This document shows positions 1 to 7,355 of a stretch of 64,000 nucleotides of DNA, piece after piece. Where the stretch lies: the NCBI RefSeq assembly GCF_014656055.1, contig NZ_BNBR01000002.1:1-64000 (forward strand), read 5' to 3'. This DNA is from Streptomyces griseosporeus. Its GTDB lineage: Bacteria > Actinomycetota > Actinomycetes > Streptomycetales > Streptomycetaceae. The notes beneath the pieces were generated by a model, which was not told the origin of the DNA, did not search any database, and worked only from the letters and a program-made list of their open reading frames with translations. A program made the position numbers and the translations under genes. Each line of letters begins with the position of its first letter. Within the stretch, counting starts at the first letter, position 1.

Positions 1-94
1 GCTCGGCTAGCTCAGCACGGACCTGAGGCAGCACGGGGCCGCAACCGATTCCCCGATCCGGTCGCGGCCCCGCGGGCTGGGGTGGTCAGGTCAG

Positions 95-1501
95 TCACGA
101 GCCGCAGCAGCCGCCCGCCGGAGCCTCCTCGGCGGCCGTGGCGCCGACGGCCACCGCGGCCTGGGCGCCGAGCTGGACGAGCTGGGGCGCCGGGGCGCAG
201 CAGCCGCCGCTCTGGTCGGATTCGGGGGCGTCGAAGAGGCCGGCTCCGCCGCAGACTCCGGTCTCGGGCAGGGTGAGTTCGACGCGGTCGGCCGCGTCGA
301 GGTCGCCGGCGATGGCGGCGGCGACGGAGCGAACCTGCTCGTAGCCGGTCATGGCGAGGAAGGTGGGGGCGCGGCCGTAGGACTTCATCCCGACGAGGTA
401 GATGCCCTGTTCGGGGTGGGAGAGCTCGCGGTGGCCGTGCGGGTAGACGGTGCCGCAGGAGTGCTGGTTGGGGTCGATGAGCGGAGCCAGGGCGACGGGT
501 GCCTGGAGGCGCTCGTCGAGGCCGAGGCGGAGTTCGTCGAGGAAGGACAGGTCTGGGCGGAAGCCGGTCAGGACGATCACTTCGTCGGCCGGGTCCAGGC
601 GGCGGCCGTCCTCGCCGACGAGGATCAGGCGGCCGTCGTCCGCCCGCTCGATCACCTCGGTGCGGAAGCCGGTGACCGCGTCCGCGTGGCCCTCGTCGAC
701 GACGGCCTTCGCCGCCAGGCCCAGGGCGCCGCGGGCGGGGAGCTGGTCGGCTTCGCCGCCGCCGAAGGTGGAGCCGGAGATGCCGCGGCGCAGGATCCAC
801 ACGGCCTTCGTGCCCGCGCCGTCGTCGGCCTTGGCGAGGTCGGCGAGGTAGGCGAGGGCGGTGAACGCGGAGGCGCCCGAGCCGATCACGGCGGTGCGCT
901 TGCCCGCGTACCGGGCGCGGACGGCGGGGTCCTTGAGGTCGGGGACGCGGTAGGTGATCCGGTCCGCGGCGGCCTTCTCGCCGAGGGCGGGCAATCCGCT
1001 GCCGCCGGCCGGGGACGGTGTGGTCCAGGTGCCGGAGGCGTCGATGACGGCGCGGGCGAAGAGGCGCTCCTCACTGCCGTCGCTGTGGGCGACGTGCACG
1101 ACGAACGGCTGCTGTTCGCGGTCGGCGTCCACGATCCGGTCCCGGCCGGTGCGGGAGACGCCGGTGACGGTGGCGCCGGTGCGGACGCGGTCGCCGAGGA
1201 CGTCGGCGAGCGGCTGCAGGTACTGCTCGGCCCAGTCGCCGCCGGAGGGGTAGGTGGCCGGGTCGGGCCGCGTCCAGCCGGTGGGAGCGAGGAGCGTCTC
1301 GGCGGCGGGGTCGACGACCTCGCCCCAGGTGGAGAACAGGCGTACGTGCGACCACTCGCGCACCGCCGCTCCGGCGGCCGGTCCGGCTTCGAGGACCAGG
1401 GGCTCGATGCCCTGGTCGATGAGGTGGGCGGCGGCGGCCAGGCCGGCGGGGCCGGCTCCGATCACGACGACGGGCAGCTCGGTGGTGGCGGGCGCGTTCA
1501 C
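95..1501 (-). CDS. FAD/NAD(P)-dependent oxidoreductase of the arsenic island
   Basis: A 468-residue flavoprotein oxidoreductase. The N-terminus carries a Rossmann FAD motif (GAGPAG, about residues 15-20), and a second dinucleotide fold begins near GSGASAF in the middle, as in flavin-containing monooxygenases and ArsO-like proteins. I chose the GTG at 1501 because AAGGAG lies 5 nt upstream; a longer frame to 1558 has no such site. The last ~60 residues are unusual: they hold one CGG, an SGGCC and a terminal GGCCGS, so vicinal cysteines that could bind As(III) or a metal (inference). It diverges from the broken arsO-like gene, with a 30-bp dyad shared with arsR between them. Substrate unknown; a role in arsenic redox or export is inferred only from neighbours. 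Confidence 0.85.
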   Translation of the reverse strand: MNAPATTELPVVVIGAGPAGLAAAAHLIDQGIEPLVLEAGPAAGAAVREWSHVRLFSTWGEVVDPAAETLLAPTGWTRPDPATYPSGGDWAEQYLQPLADVLGDRVRTGATVTGVSRTGRDRIVDADREQQPFVVHVAHSDGSEERLFARAVIDASGTWTTPSPAGGSGLPALGEKAAADRITYRVPDLKDPAVRARYAGKRTAVIGSGASAFTALAYLADLAKADDGAGTKAVWILRRGISGSTFGGGEADQLPARGALGLAAKAVVDEGHADAVTGFRTEVIERADDGRLILVGEDGRRLDPADEVIVLTGFRPDLSFLDELRLGLDERLQAPVALAPLIDPNQHSCGTVYPHGHRELSHPEQGIYLVGMKSYGRAPTFLAMTGYEQVRSVAAAIAGDLDAADRVELTLPETGVCGGAGLFDAPESDQSGGCCAPAPQLVQLGAQAAVAVGATAAEEAPAGGCCGS

Positions 1502-1563
1502 GGCGACTCCTTGCGTGTTTCGACATCCGTCGATGGCTTGCGCGGCCCAGCATGACATCTGTA

Positions 1564-1593
1564 TCGATGGGCGTCAACATAGACATTCATCGA
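1564..1593. promoter_or_regulatory. Putative ArsR operator, copy 1
   Basis: A 30-bp symmetrical site with the layout TCGA-N5-GTCAACATAGAC-N5-TCGA. The outer TCGA arms and the inner GTC/GAC pair are both symmetric about the centre. The same layout, with an identical 12-bp core, recurs at 2685-2714 over the arsR start. It lies in the divergent region between the flavoprotein gene and the broken arsO-like gene. ArsR-family repressors bind dyads at their own promoters, so autoregulation plus control of this divergent promoter is the natural reading (inference). Confidence 0.65.
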
Positions 1594-1610
1594 AACCAGG
1601 GTGTTCGTTC

Positions 1611-2668
1611 GTGGAGCACATCGACGCCGCGGTGATCGGTGGCGGGCAGTCCGGCCTCGCCGCCGCCCACACCTTGCTGCGCGGGGTCTTCGGCCAGTGG
1701 TGCTGGAGGCGTCCGGGGCTGCGGCCGGGTCCTGGCCGCGGCACTACGACAGCCTCACCCTGTTCTCCCCGGCCCGGTACAGCTCCCTGCCCGGCATGTC
1801 GTTTTCCGGCTATCCGGACCGCTATCCGCACCGGGACGAGGTGGCCGCCTACCTGACGGCGTACGCCGCCGGCCTGGACGCGGACATCCGCACCGGCCGC
1901 CGGGTCACCGGCGTACGGCGCGGCAGCGCCGGCTTCGAGGTAGAGCTGGCCAACGGCAGCGCACTGGCGGCGCGGGCCGTGGTCGCCGCGTCCGGCACGT
2001 TCGGACACCCGCACCGCCCCGCCCTTGTGGGCTTGGACCGCTTCACCGGCACGGTGCTGCACGCCGCCGACTACCGCCGCCCGGCCCCGTTCACCGGCCA
2101 GCGGGGCGTGGTAGTGGGCGCGGGGAACTCCGCAGTGCAGATCGCCGCCGAACTCGCCAAAGAGGCCCGGGTCACGCTCGCCAGCCGCGCGCCGGTGAAG
2201 TTCGCCGGCCAGAAGATCGCCGGGCGCGACCTGCACTTCTGACTGCGGCACACCGGCCTGGACATCGCCCCGCTCGGCGGCCTGCTGCGCCGGCCGCCCA
2301 CGCAGCTCGTCATCGACGACGGCCGCTACCGCATCGCCCTCGCCCAGGGCACCCCAGATAGGCGGCCGCTCTTCACCGGCATCGACGGCGCGAAGGTCTG
2401 CTGGGCGGACGGAACCCGGGAGGAAGCCGACGCGATCGTGCTCGCCACCGGCTACAAGCCCGACCTGCCATACCTTGCCGGCCTGGACGGCGGGCTCGAC
2501 GCCACCGGGCAGCCGGTGCACCGCGGCGGCGCCTCGGCCACTGTGCCGGGCCTGGCCTTCGTCGGGCTGGAGTGGCAGCGCTCCCTGTCCTCCAACTCGC
2601 TGCGCGGAGTCGGCGGGGACGCTGCCCGCATCGCCCGCCGCAGCGCCGCCCACCTTCGAAGCCGGTGA
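1611..2668 (+). pseudogene. arsO: Broken arsO-like flavin monooxygenase
   Basis: Pieced together across two lesions, this encodes a ~350-residue flavin-dependent monooxygenase like those next to arsR in actinobacterial arsenic operons. The start (GTG 1611) reads into AAVIGGGQSGLAAAHTLL. Homology then jumps frame near 1680-1695, continuing as GLRPVVLEASGAAAGSW, so one base is missing or two gained. At 2240-2242 a TGA sits where the family has Trp (RDLHF-stop-LRHTGLD). The frame then stays open to 2668, with an ATGYKPDLPYL motif and the characteristic ending SLSSNSLRGVGGDAARIARR. Two independent lesions argue for a dead gene rather than a sequencing slip, though assembly error at either site is possible. 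arsR follows 39 nt later. Confidence 0.8.
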
Positions 2669-2684
2669 CCCTCGCCCGCCTGGT

Positions 2685-2714
2685 TCGACATGTGTCAACA
2701 TAGACGCATGTCGA
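2685..2714. promoter_or_regulatory. Putative ArsR operator, copy 2, over the arsR start
   Basis: Same 30-bp layout as at 1564-1593: TCGA-N5-GTCAACATAGAC-N5-TCGA. Here the arms extend to the 9-bp inverted pair TTCGACATG / CATGTCGAA. The site covers the arsR start codon at 2708, so a bound repressor would block a start-proximal or leaderless transcript (inference). Confidence 0.7.
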
Positions 2715-3085
2715 ATGCGAAGGTACTGCCGCTACTCGAACCCGAGGCGTCCGGGGCCGTGACGCCGTGCTGCCCGCCGCTGACCGAGCGGCCGTTCACC
2801 GCGGACGAGGCCGAGACGGCCGCGCGGATGTTCAAGGCACTGGGCGACCCGGTCCGTCTGCGGCTGTTCTCGGCCGTGGCCTCGCACGAGGGCGGCGAGG
2901 CATGCGTGTGCGACATCTCCGACGTCGGCGTCTCCCAGCCGACCGTCTCCCACCACCTGAAGAAGCTCAAGGAAGCCGGGCTGCTCACCTCCGAGCGGCG
3001 CGGCACCTGGGTCTACTACCGGGTCGAGCCCTCCGTACTGGCCGCGATGGGCAAACTGCTGACCATGACGCCGACCGCAGCCTGA
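2708..3085 (+). CDS. arsR: ArsR-family arsenite-responsive repressor
   Basis: A 125-residue winged-helix repressor. The core shows ARMFKALGDPVRLRLF, then EACVCDI in the sensor helix, then the recognition helix SQPTVSHHLKKLKEAGLL. The Cys66-Val-Cys68 pair matches the classical ArsR As(III) site (ELCVCDL), and a further Cys21-Cys22 pair lies in the N-terminal arm. An in-frame ATG at 2690 exists, but I prefer 2708 because the 30-bp operator spans 2685-2714 and there is no ribosome site before either ATG; the transcript may be leaderless. It is convergent with the aquaporin gene. Expected to repress itself and the promoter near 1580 until arsenite binds. Confidence 0.9.
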   Translation: MSNAKVLPLLEPEASGAVTPCCPPLTERPFTADEAETAARMFKALGDPVRLRLFSAVASHEGGEACVCDISDVGVSQPTVSHHLKKLKEAGLLTSERRGTWVYYRVEPSVLAAMGKLLTMTPTAA

Positions 3086-3180
3086 ATCCAGCTGAAGCGA
3101 ACGGGGGCGCAGTCGTCTCCGGCGTGGCGGCTCCGCCGAGCGAGCGGCCGTTGCGAGGACGCACTCCCGGGCAGACTGGA

Positions 3181-3951
3181 TCAGCCCTCCACTTTCCGAC
3201 CGGGCGCGAAGATGAGTGCCACCAGCGCCAGGCCGACCGCGCCGCCGATCAGCTGCATGGAGATGAAGCCCGCCAGGGACCCGGGGGCGATACCCGCGAA
3301 GGTGTCGCTGAAGGTACGGCCGATGGTCACCGCCGGATTCGCGAAGGACGTCGACGAGGTGAACCAGTAGGCGGCGCCGATGTAGGAGGCGACGGCCACC
3401 GGGGCGAAGCGCAGCTGGTCGGTGCGGGCCAGCCCGAAGATCAGCATGACCAGGCCCGCCGTGGCGACGACCTCGCCGAGCAGCAGGTGCCCGGCCGAGC
3501 GGTCGTGCGCGGACCACTCCACGAGCGGCCTGCCGAAAATCCCGTCCGCCAGGATCGCCCCCGCGATCGCACCTACGGTCTGGACGGGGATGTAGACGGC
3601 CGCCTCGCGGATCGTCACCCCGGTGCCGCCGCGCCGGCCCGTCCACCACTCGGCCAGCGTGACAACGGGGTTGAAGTGCGCGCCGGAGACGGGGCCGAGC
3701 AGGAGGATCAGCACGCCGAGGCCGAAGACGGTGGCCAGGGAGTTGGCCAGCAGCTGCACCCCGACGTCCTTGGTCAGTTCGGTGGCCTGGATACCGGAGC
3801 CGACGACAACGGCGACGAGGGCCGCGGTGCCGACGAGTTCGGCTGCGGCCCGCGCGGCCAGCGGCCGGCGGGGCGGGGTCGCGCCCGGAGCTGGCTGCGG
3901 GGCGGCGTCGGGTATCGCCGATTCCGCGGCGGACTCGTGCGTGACGGTCAA
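3181..3951 (-). CDS. aqpS: Aquaglyceroporin (AqpS-type arsenite channel)
   Basis: A 256-residue MIP-family channel with six membrane spans. The two half-helix signatures are visible as GAHFNPVVT and SFANPAVTIGR (NPV and NPA). The start is most likely the TTG at 3951, preceded by GAGGAG at 5 nt; the longer ATG frame to 4059 would run into arsR2. It follows arsR2 by 37 nt on the same strand, and arsC is divergent. In Sinorhizobium meliloti an AqpS channel next to ArsC lets internally formed arsenite leave the cell by diffusion (established for that system); the same logic is inferred here since no Acr3 or ArsB pump is seen in the window. Confidence 0.88.
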   Translation of the reverse strand: MTVTHESAAESAIPDAAPQPAPGATPPRRPLAARAAAELVGTAALVAVVVGSGIQATELTKDVGVQLLANSLATVFGLGVLILLLGPVSGAHFNPVVTLAEWWTGRRGGTGVTIREAAVYIPVQTVGAIAGAILADGIFGRPLVEWSAHDRSAGHLLLGEVVATAGLVMLIFGLARTDQLRFAPVAVASYIGAAYWFTSSTSFANPAVTIGRTFSDTFAGIAPGSLAGFISMQLIGGAVGLALVALIFAPGRKVEG

Positions 3952-3988
3952 CAGGACTCCTCGGTGCGGTCGCCGGGGCGGCGACAGG

Positions 3989-4297
3989 TTAGGGGCAGGG
4001 CCGCTTGTTGTCGGCGGCGCTGCGGGCCGACTCGGCCAGCTCGGCGAACTGTCCGGCAAGCGATGCGATGACGTCCGCGCGCAGCTTGTAGTAGGTGAAC
4101 CGGCCGCACGGCTCCGTCTCCACGATCCCGGCTTCGCGCAGCACTCTCAGATGGTTGGAGAGGTTGGTCTGCCTGGCACCGGTCTCCTCCACGAGGTGGG
4201 TGGTGCACAGCGTCTCTTCGGCGAGGAGGGTCACGATCTGCAGCCTGAGTGGGTCGGCCAGGACCCGGATCAGATCAGTGTCGGCTGACGTCAGCAT
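3989..4297 (-). CDS. arsR: Second ArsR-family repressor
   Basis: A 102-residue winged-helix protein unlike the first ArsR. It begins LTSADTDLIRVLADPLRLQIV, has a CTTHLVEETGA sensor-helix stretch with a single Cys, and a recognition helix RQTNLSNHLRVLREAGIV. Another Cys lies in EPCGRF and one near the C-terminus (KRPCP). This spread of cysteines differs from the CVC type, so the metalloid site is probably built differently (inference). It heads an operon with the aquaporin gene and is divergent from arsC; the dyad at 4301-4335 lies between them. Confidence 0.9.
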   Translation of the reverse strand: MLTSADTDLIRVLADPLRLQIVTLLAEETLCTTHLVEETGARQTNLSNHLRVLREAGIVETEPCGRFTYYKLRADVIASLAGQFAELAESARSAADNKRPCP

Positions 4298-4300
4298 GCA

Positions 4301-4335
4301 CTGATATTGTCACATCAGCGGTGACTGATGTCACC
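4301..4335. promoter_or_regulatory. Putative operator between arsR2 and arsC
   Basis: Contains the inverted pair ACATCAG (4312-4318) and CTGATGT (4325-4331) with a 6-nt spacer, plus a further CTGAT half-site at 4301-4305. It immediately precedes the arsR2 start (4297) in the divergent region with arsC. It does not resemble the 30-bp dyad of the first ArsR, so the two repressors probably recognise different sites. Confidence 0.55.
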
Positions 4336-4401
4336 GGGCGCTGACGCATTGGCGCCTTTCCCTCCGCCGCCGTGCAGGCGCGAGACCAAGAGAGACCTTC
4401 G

Positions 4402-4815
4402 ATGTCCGACAAGCCCTCCGCGCTCTTCGTCTGTGTCCACAACGCGGGCCGATCCCAGATGGCCGCCGCCTGGCTGACCCACCTGGCCGGGGACCGTGTC
4501 GAGGTCCGCTCCGCCGGCTCCAACCCGGACCAGCAGCTCAACCCGGCCGCCGTCGAGGCCATGGCCGAGGTCGGCATCGACATCTCCGCCGAGGTCCCGA
4601 AGATGCTCACCGTGGACGCCGTCAAGGAGTCCGACGTCTGCATCACGATGGGCTGCGGCGACACGTGCCCTGTCTTCCCCGGCAAGCGGTACCTCGACTG
4701 GCAGCTGGAGGACCCGGCCGGCCAGGGCGTCGAGGCCGTCCGCCCGATCCGCGACGAGATCAAGATGCTCGTCGAGGGCCTGATCAAGGAGATCGCGCCG
4801 GAACCCCAGGCATAA
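4402..4815 (+). CDS. arsC: Arsenate reductase, low-molecular-weight phosphatase fold
   Basis: A 137-residue enzyme that reduces arsenate to arsenite in the cytoplasm. The CX5R loop is Cys11-VHNAG-Arg17-Ser, and the conserved acid is in LEDPAG (Asp104). Further cysteines lie at 80, 85 and 89 (MGCGDTCP), positioned like the resolving cysteines of thioredoxin-linked ArsC, though with shorter spacing than the S. aureus plasmid enzyme. I cannot tell from sequence whether electrons come from thioredoxin or mycothiol/mycoredoxin. Start at ATG 4402, with a weak AGAGA upstream. It is divergent from arsR2-aqpS and is probably controlled by the dyad at 4301-4335; the arsenite produced would exit through the aquaporin. 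Confidence 0.92.
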   Translation: MSDKPSALFVCVHNAGRSQMAAAWLTHLAGDRVEVRSAGSNPDQQLNPAAVEAMAEVGIDISAEVPKMLTVDAVKESDVCITMGCGDTCPVFPGKRYLDWQLEDPAGQGVEAVRPIRDEIKMLVEGLIKEIAPEPQA

Positions 4816-5154
4816 GCACGACGACCACCACGGCCGGGGACATCCGCAGCGCCATCATCGGAGCCAAGCCCAACACCGCCTGGAACGCGAACCGCCGACT
4901 AGCTCATGTGACAGCGACATCGGCATGGGCACCCACCCCGACCCTCGCCCCACCTCCGCTCACACCGTCGCCCGATTCAGCGATGGCGCCACACCTGTTG
5001 CGCTCGATATCGTCAGCCGCACCGGCGCTGAACTGCACTGAGTCCTGAACCCTGCCTCGCGCCACGCTTCCTGCCCCAGAGAACCCGCTGTGCCAGTGAT
5101 GCATGACCGCAGCGAAGGAGCGGTGGGGCACCGCCATGCGGTTCGTCAGCGGGG
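4816..5154. other. Gene-free stretch after arsC
   Basis: No frame here has convincing codon structure or a recognisable domain. The sequence between arsC and the Ku-like fragment is probably junk from earlier rearrangement. Confidence 0.4.
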
Positions 5155-5320
5155 CTAGGCGCTCCGGGGGCGGCGGCTGGTCGTCTTCTTCGCTGCCGTC
5201 TTCTTGGCCGGGACCTTCCTGGCGGTCTTCTTCTTCGGCAGCTCGTGCCCCCCGGCCGGCTCCCCGCGGACTTCCCGCACCTTGGCCACCGACTCGTTCA
5301 GGGCGGCCATCAGGAACGCC
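5155..5320 (-). pseudogene. ku: Ku C-terminal tail fragment
   Basis: The frame ends with LMAALNESVAKVREVRGE and then a Lys/Ala-rich tail (ELPKKKTARKVPAKKTAAKK and on), closing in RRPRSA. This matches the end of actinobacterial Ku proteins: the last helix (LMAAL..SV) followed by a basic DNA-binding extension. Upstream of about 5315 the homology stops, so the ring domain of Ku is absent. Ku binds broken DNA ends with an ATP-dependent ligase in bacterial end joining; this piece cannot do so. An intact copy probably exists elsewhere. A free-standing small basic protein is the alternative, since the frame is open to a start at 5382. Confidence 0.55.
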
Positions 5321-5574
5321 GCGAGACAGAGCAGCAGCACAGCCTCGCTGCCAGGCCGCGCGGCCGGGACTGGCTGATCCAAGCGGCCTCAACCACAAGA
5401 ACGTCGACTGGGTACACACCGACACCCCGTGAACCCGGGGATGGCTACGTCGGCATGGGCCCGATCTTTGGCTGCGGCGGGATCCCGCCGTGGGGAAGTC
5501 CGTTCAGCGCTGGCCCATGATCCGGGTTCAGCTACACCGTCAACGGCGGGAGTGGGCCGCCCGCGGTCTGCCGC

Positions 5575-5603
5575 GGGGGCCGCCCCCGGCTGGAGCGGCC
5601 CCC
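5575..5603 (-). terminator. Hairpin terminator after the secreted-protein gene
   Basis: Inverted arms GGGGGCCGC (5575-5583) and GCGGCCCCC (5595-5603) form a strong 9-bp stem about 45 nt beyond the stop of the minus-strand gene ending at 5648. There is no clear T-run, which is common for Streptomyces terminators. Confidence 0.55.
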
Positions 5604-5647
5604 CTCGTGCGCAGACGGCTGAGGCCGTCGGCGTTACATGAGTGCGG

Positions 5648-6100
5648 TTACGAGGAGACGCGGGGCAGGTTGTAGTCGCAGACCTTCTGCGACCCCTTCA
5701 CCAGACACACCGAGATGTCCAGCCGGGTGTCCTCCGTGAGGTCCCCGGTCACCCACTTGGTGGTGTACGGAGAGGCGTGCCCGGCCGTGGAAGCCGAGCG
5801 GTATATCCAGGGGTCCGTGACCGTCCCCATGACGCCCCAGCCGTCCGCCCCGCCGTCGTACGCCTGCAGCGCGTCCCCGGGCTTGTCGCCCAGCGGGTCC
5901 GCGTTCCAGGTCACCGCGCCGGCGTACTTGCCGTCGGCGTACAGGGAGACGACCACCGACTTGCCGTCCTGGTAAAAGATCGTGTCCGTGGTGAGCCGGG
6001 GCGCCGCCGCGGCACTGCCCGCACCGACACCGATCGAGAGACCGACGGCCACGGCTGTCGCCGCCAGCACCGTGCTCACTCGGCTGCGTGCTTGGAACAT
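5648..6100 (-). CDS. Small secreted protein of unknown function
   Basis: A 150-residue protein with a clear signal peptide: a basic start (FQARSRV), a hydrophobic core (VLAATAVAVGLSIGVGAG) and a likely cut after SAAAA. The mature part is ~115 residues, beta-rich in appearance, with two cysteines near the C-terminus (SVCLVKGSQKVCDYN) that probably form a disulfide after export. I recognise no enzymatic motif. It stands alone, with a strong hairpin after it and IS5-type debris upstream. Start ATG at 6100, with AAGG a few bases before it. Confidence 0.8.
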   Translation of the reverse strand: MFQARSRVSTVLAATAVAVGLSIGVGAGSAAAAPRLTTDTIFYQDGKSVVVSLYADGKYAGAVTWNADPLGDKPGDALQAYDGGADGWGVMGTVTDPWIYRSASTAGHASPYTTKWVTGDLTEDTRLDISVCLVKGSQKVCDYNLPRVSS

Positions 6101-6199
6101 GAAGTTGCCTTCCCCCTATGTAAGTTATGGTCGGCGTGATCCTAACCCCAGGTGATCAAGACGTGGTCCCCCTTTTCGCGCGGGCGCCGTGCGGGCGTG

Positions 6200-6681
6200 C
6201 TGGCGACGGCTCGGTCCGGTTGGCTACGTGTGTGACAGAAGAAAGGGGCGAACACCGGGGCAAGCCGGGAGCCAGGATGCACCTCCTGTCGGACGCGGAT
6301 GGACTGCTCCTCCTCGTCGGCGTCTCCACCGCCAAAGTCCACGACAGCGAAGCGTGGAAGCCGATGGTGGCTGGCCGTAAACGAGACACGGCCCTCACTT
6401 CAAACCCTGACGTCTGCACGCCGACCGGGCCCGATGACGTCCCTCAGCCTCGTAAATCGTTATGCGGCAAGCGCATCGGAGTGCGCATCGCCCGCCAGGA
6501 CGTCGAGTACAGCGACAGCCTGGGCCGCCGCCGACGGGTCATCGAACACACCATCTCCTGGCTGCCCGGGTACCGACATCTGAGCCCCCGCTACGAGCGG
6601 CGATCCCCGGAACCACCTGGCCCTTCTCGGCTTCGGCGCTGCCATCCGCTCTCCAAACGGCTCGTCGGCCTCACCACATAG
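6200..6681 (+). pseudogene. Decayed IS5-family transposase, C-terminal half
   Basis: Recognisable blocks are spread over frames: GKPGARMHLLSDADGLLLLV followed by KVHDSEAWKPMV (the beta-strand region before the second catalytic Asp in IS5-type DDE transposases), then VIEHTISWLPGYRHLSPRYE, which is the conserved C-terminal ERTISWL..Y..L..RYE block. After that the homologous reading (RNHLALLGFGAA) shifts frame and returns to end in SKRLVGLTT. The N-terminal half is missing. The element cannot move; it marks an old insertion beside the next IS fragment. Confidence 0.75.
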
Positions 6682-6692
6682 GGCACGGTCTT

Positions 6693-6776
6693 ACTGAGGT
6701 TGAACTCGTGATGTCGCCGGGTGGCTTGGGTGGGTCTGATCGTCAGGCTGGTCCCGGCATGGCGGCCGTCTATGAT
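6693..6776. repeat. Orphan IS630-type end, left copy
   Basis: Starts ACTGAGGTTGAACTCG and runs on with homology to the left end of the IS630-type element at 8215 (shared CTGATCGTCAGGC and GCCGTCTATGA blocks). In minus-strand translation it gives the end of a transposase, SLTIRPT-stop, like LTIRTT-stop in the full element. It is in the same orientation as the copy at 8215-8298, so the two are direct repeats around the hxlR-qorB pair. Confidence 0.7.
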
Positions 6777-6797
6777 CAGACCGCTGGCCGCCGCTGT

Positions 6798-7202
6798 TTA
6801 CCTGGTGCGCTCAGTGCGGTCGTCGTACTCTTCGCGGGCGGTGATGACTTCTTCGATGTGCAGAACGGACCACTCCGTGAGCGCCTTCAGCGGTTCCCGT
6901 AGCGTCTGGCCGAGCGCGGTCAGCTCATACTCCACGTGCGGCGGCACCTCTGGGTAGACGGTCCGGCTGACCAGCCCGTCGCGTTCGAGGGTGCGCAGCG
7001 TCTGGGTGAGCATCTTCTCGCTCACGCCCGCCAGCGCCTGCCGGAGCTGGCCGAACCGGGAGGTCCCGTTCCGGCCGAGTTCGCCGAGCACGAGAACCGC
7101 CCACTTACTGCCGATGTGGTCGAGCAGGTCCCGCGACGGGCAGCCGCGCTCGTACGGATCGAATGACGGCATGGGCCCGGTCACCTTCTCGACAGCAGCC
7201 AT
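6798..7202 (-). CDS. HxlR-family transcriptional regulator
   Basis: A 134-residue winged-helix regulator. Family landmarks are CPSRDLLDHIGSKWAVLVLG, then RFGQLRQALAGVSEKMLTQT in the recognition region, and the wing LERDGLVSRTVYPEVPPHVE-YELT. The N-terminal Cys (RGCPSR) sits where redox- or electrophile-sensing HxlR proteins have their sensor residue. Start ATG 7202 has GGGGTGAG upstream. It is divergent from a QorB-like quinone oxidoreductase with a short dyad between them, a common arrangement in which the regulator controls the enzyme in response to quinones or aldehydes (inference). Confidence 0.9.
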   Translation of the reverse strand: MAAVEKVTGPMPSFDPYERGCPSRDLLDHIGSKWAVLVLGELGRNGTSRFGQLRQALAGVSEKMLTQTLRTLERDGLVSRTVYPEVPPHVEYELTALGQTLREPLKALTEWSVLHIEEVITAREEYDDRTERTR

Positions 7203-7228
7203 ACGGCTCACCCCAATGCTTTCGCTTC

Positions 7229-7243
7229 GGTAAGTACCGTACC
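7229..7243. promoter_or_regulatory. Putative HxlR operator
   Basis: GGTAAGTACCGTACC, with arms GGTA/TACC around a 7-nt centre, lies in the divergent region upstream of hxlR (start 7202) and qorB (start about 7356). Short GTAC-containing dyads are typical of HxlR sites, so it is a candidate for autoregulation and control of qorB. Confidence 0.45.
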
Positions 7244-7355
7244 AAGAAGTGGCTACTCCCCAACAGAGAGTGTCCAGGTCATTCTGTGTTCCATCCCGCT
7301 GCGGACGGACCGCGGCAGGCGTGCAAGGCACGCGCGGAAGGAAGGAATGACCATC

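Noticed and set aside
1..60. A tRNA-like string (GGCTAGCTCAGCACGG) at the left edge
   Set aside because: No matching acceptor or anticodon stem follows; it reads as ordinary intergenic DNA.
416..1555. A long plus-strand open frame opposite the flavoprotein gene
   Set aside because: Gly/Ala/Val-rich antisense text typical of high-GC shadows; the minus strand has clear FAD motifs.
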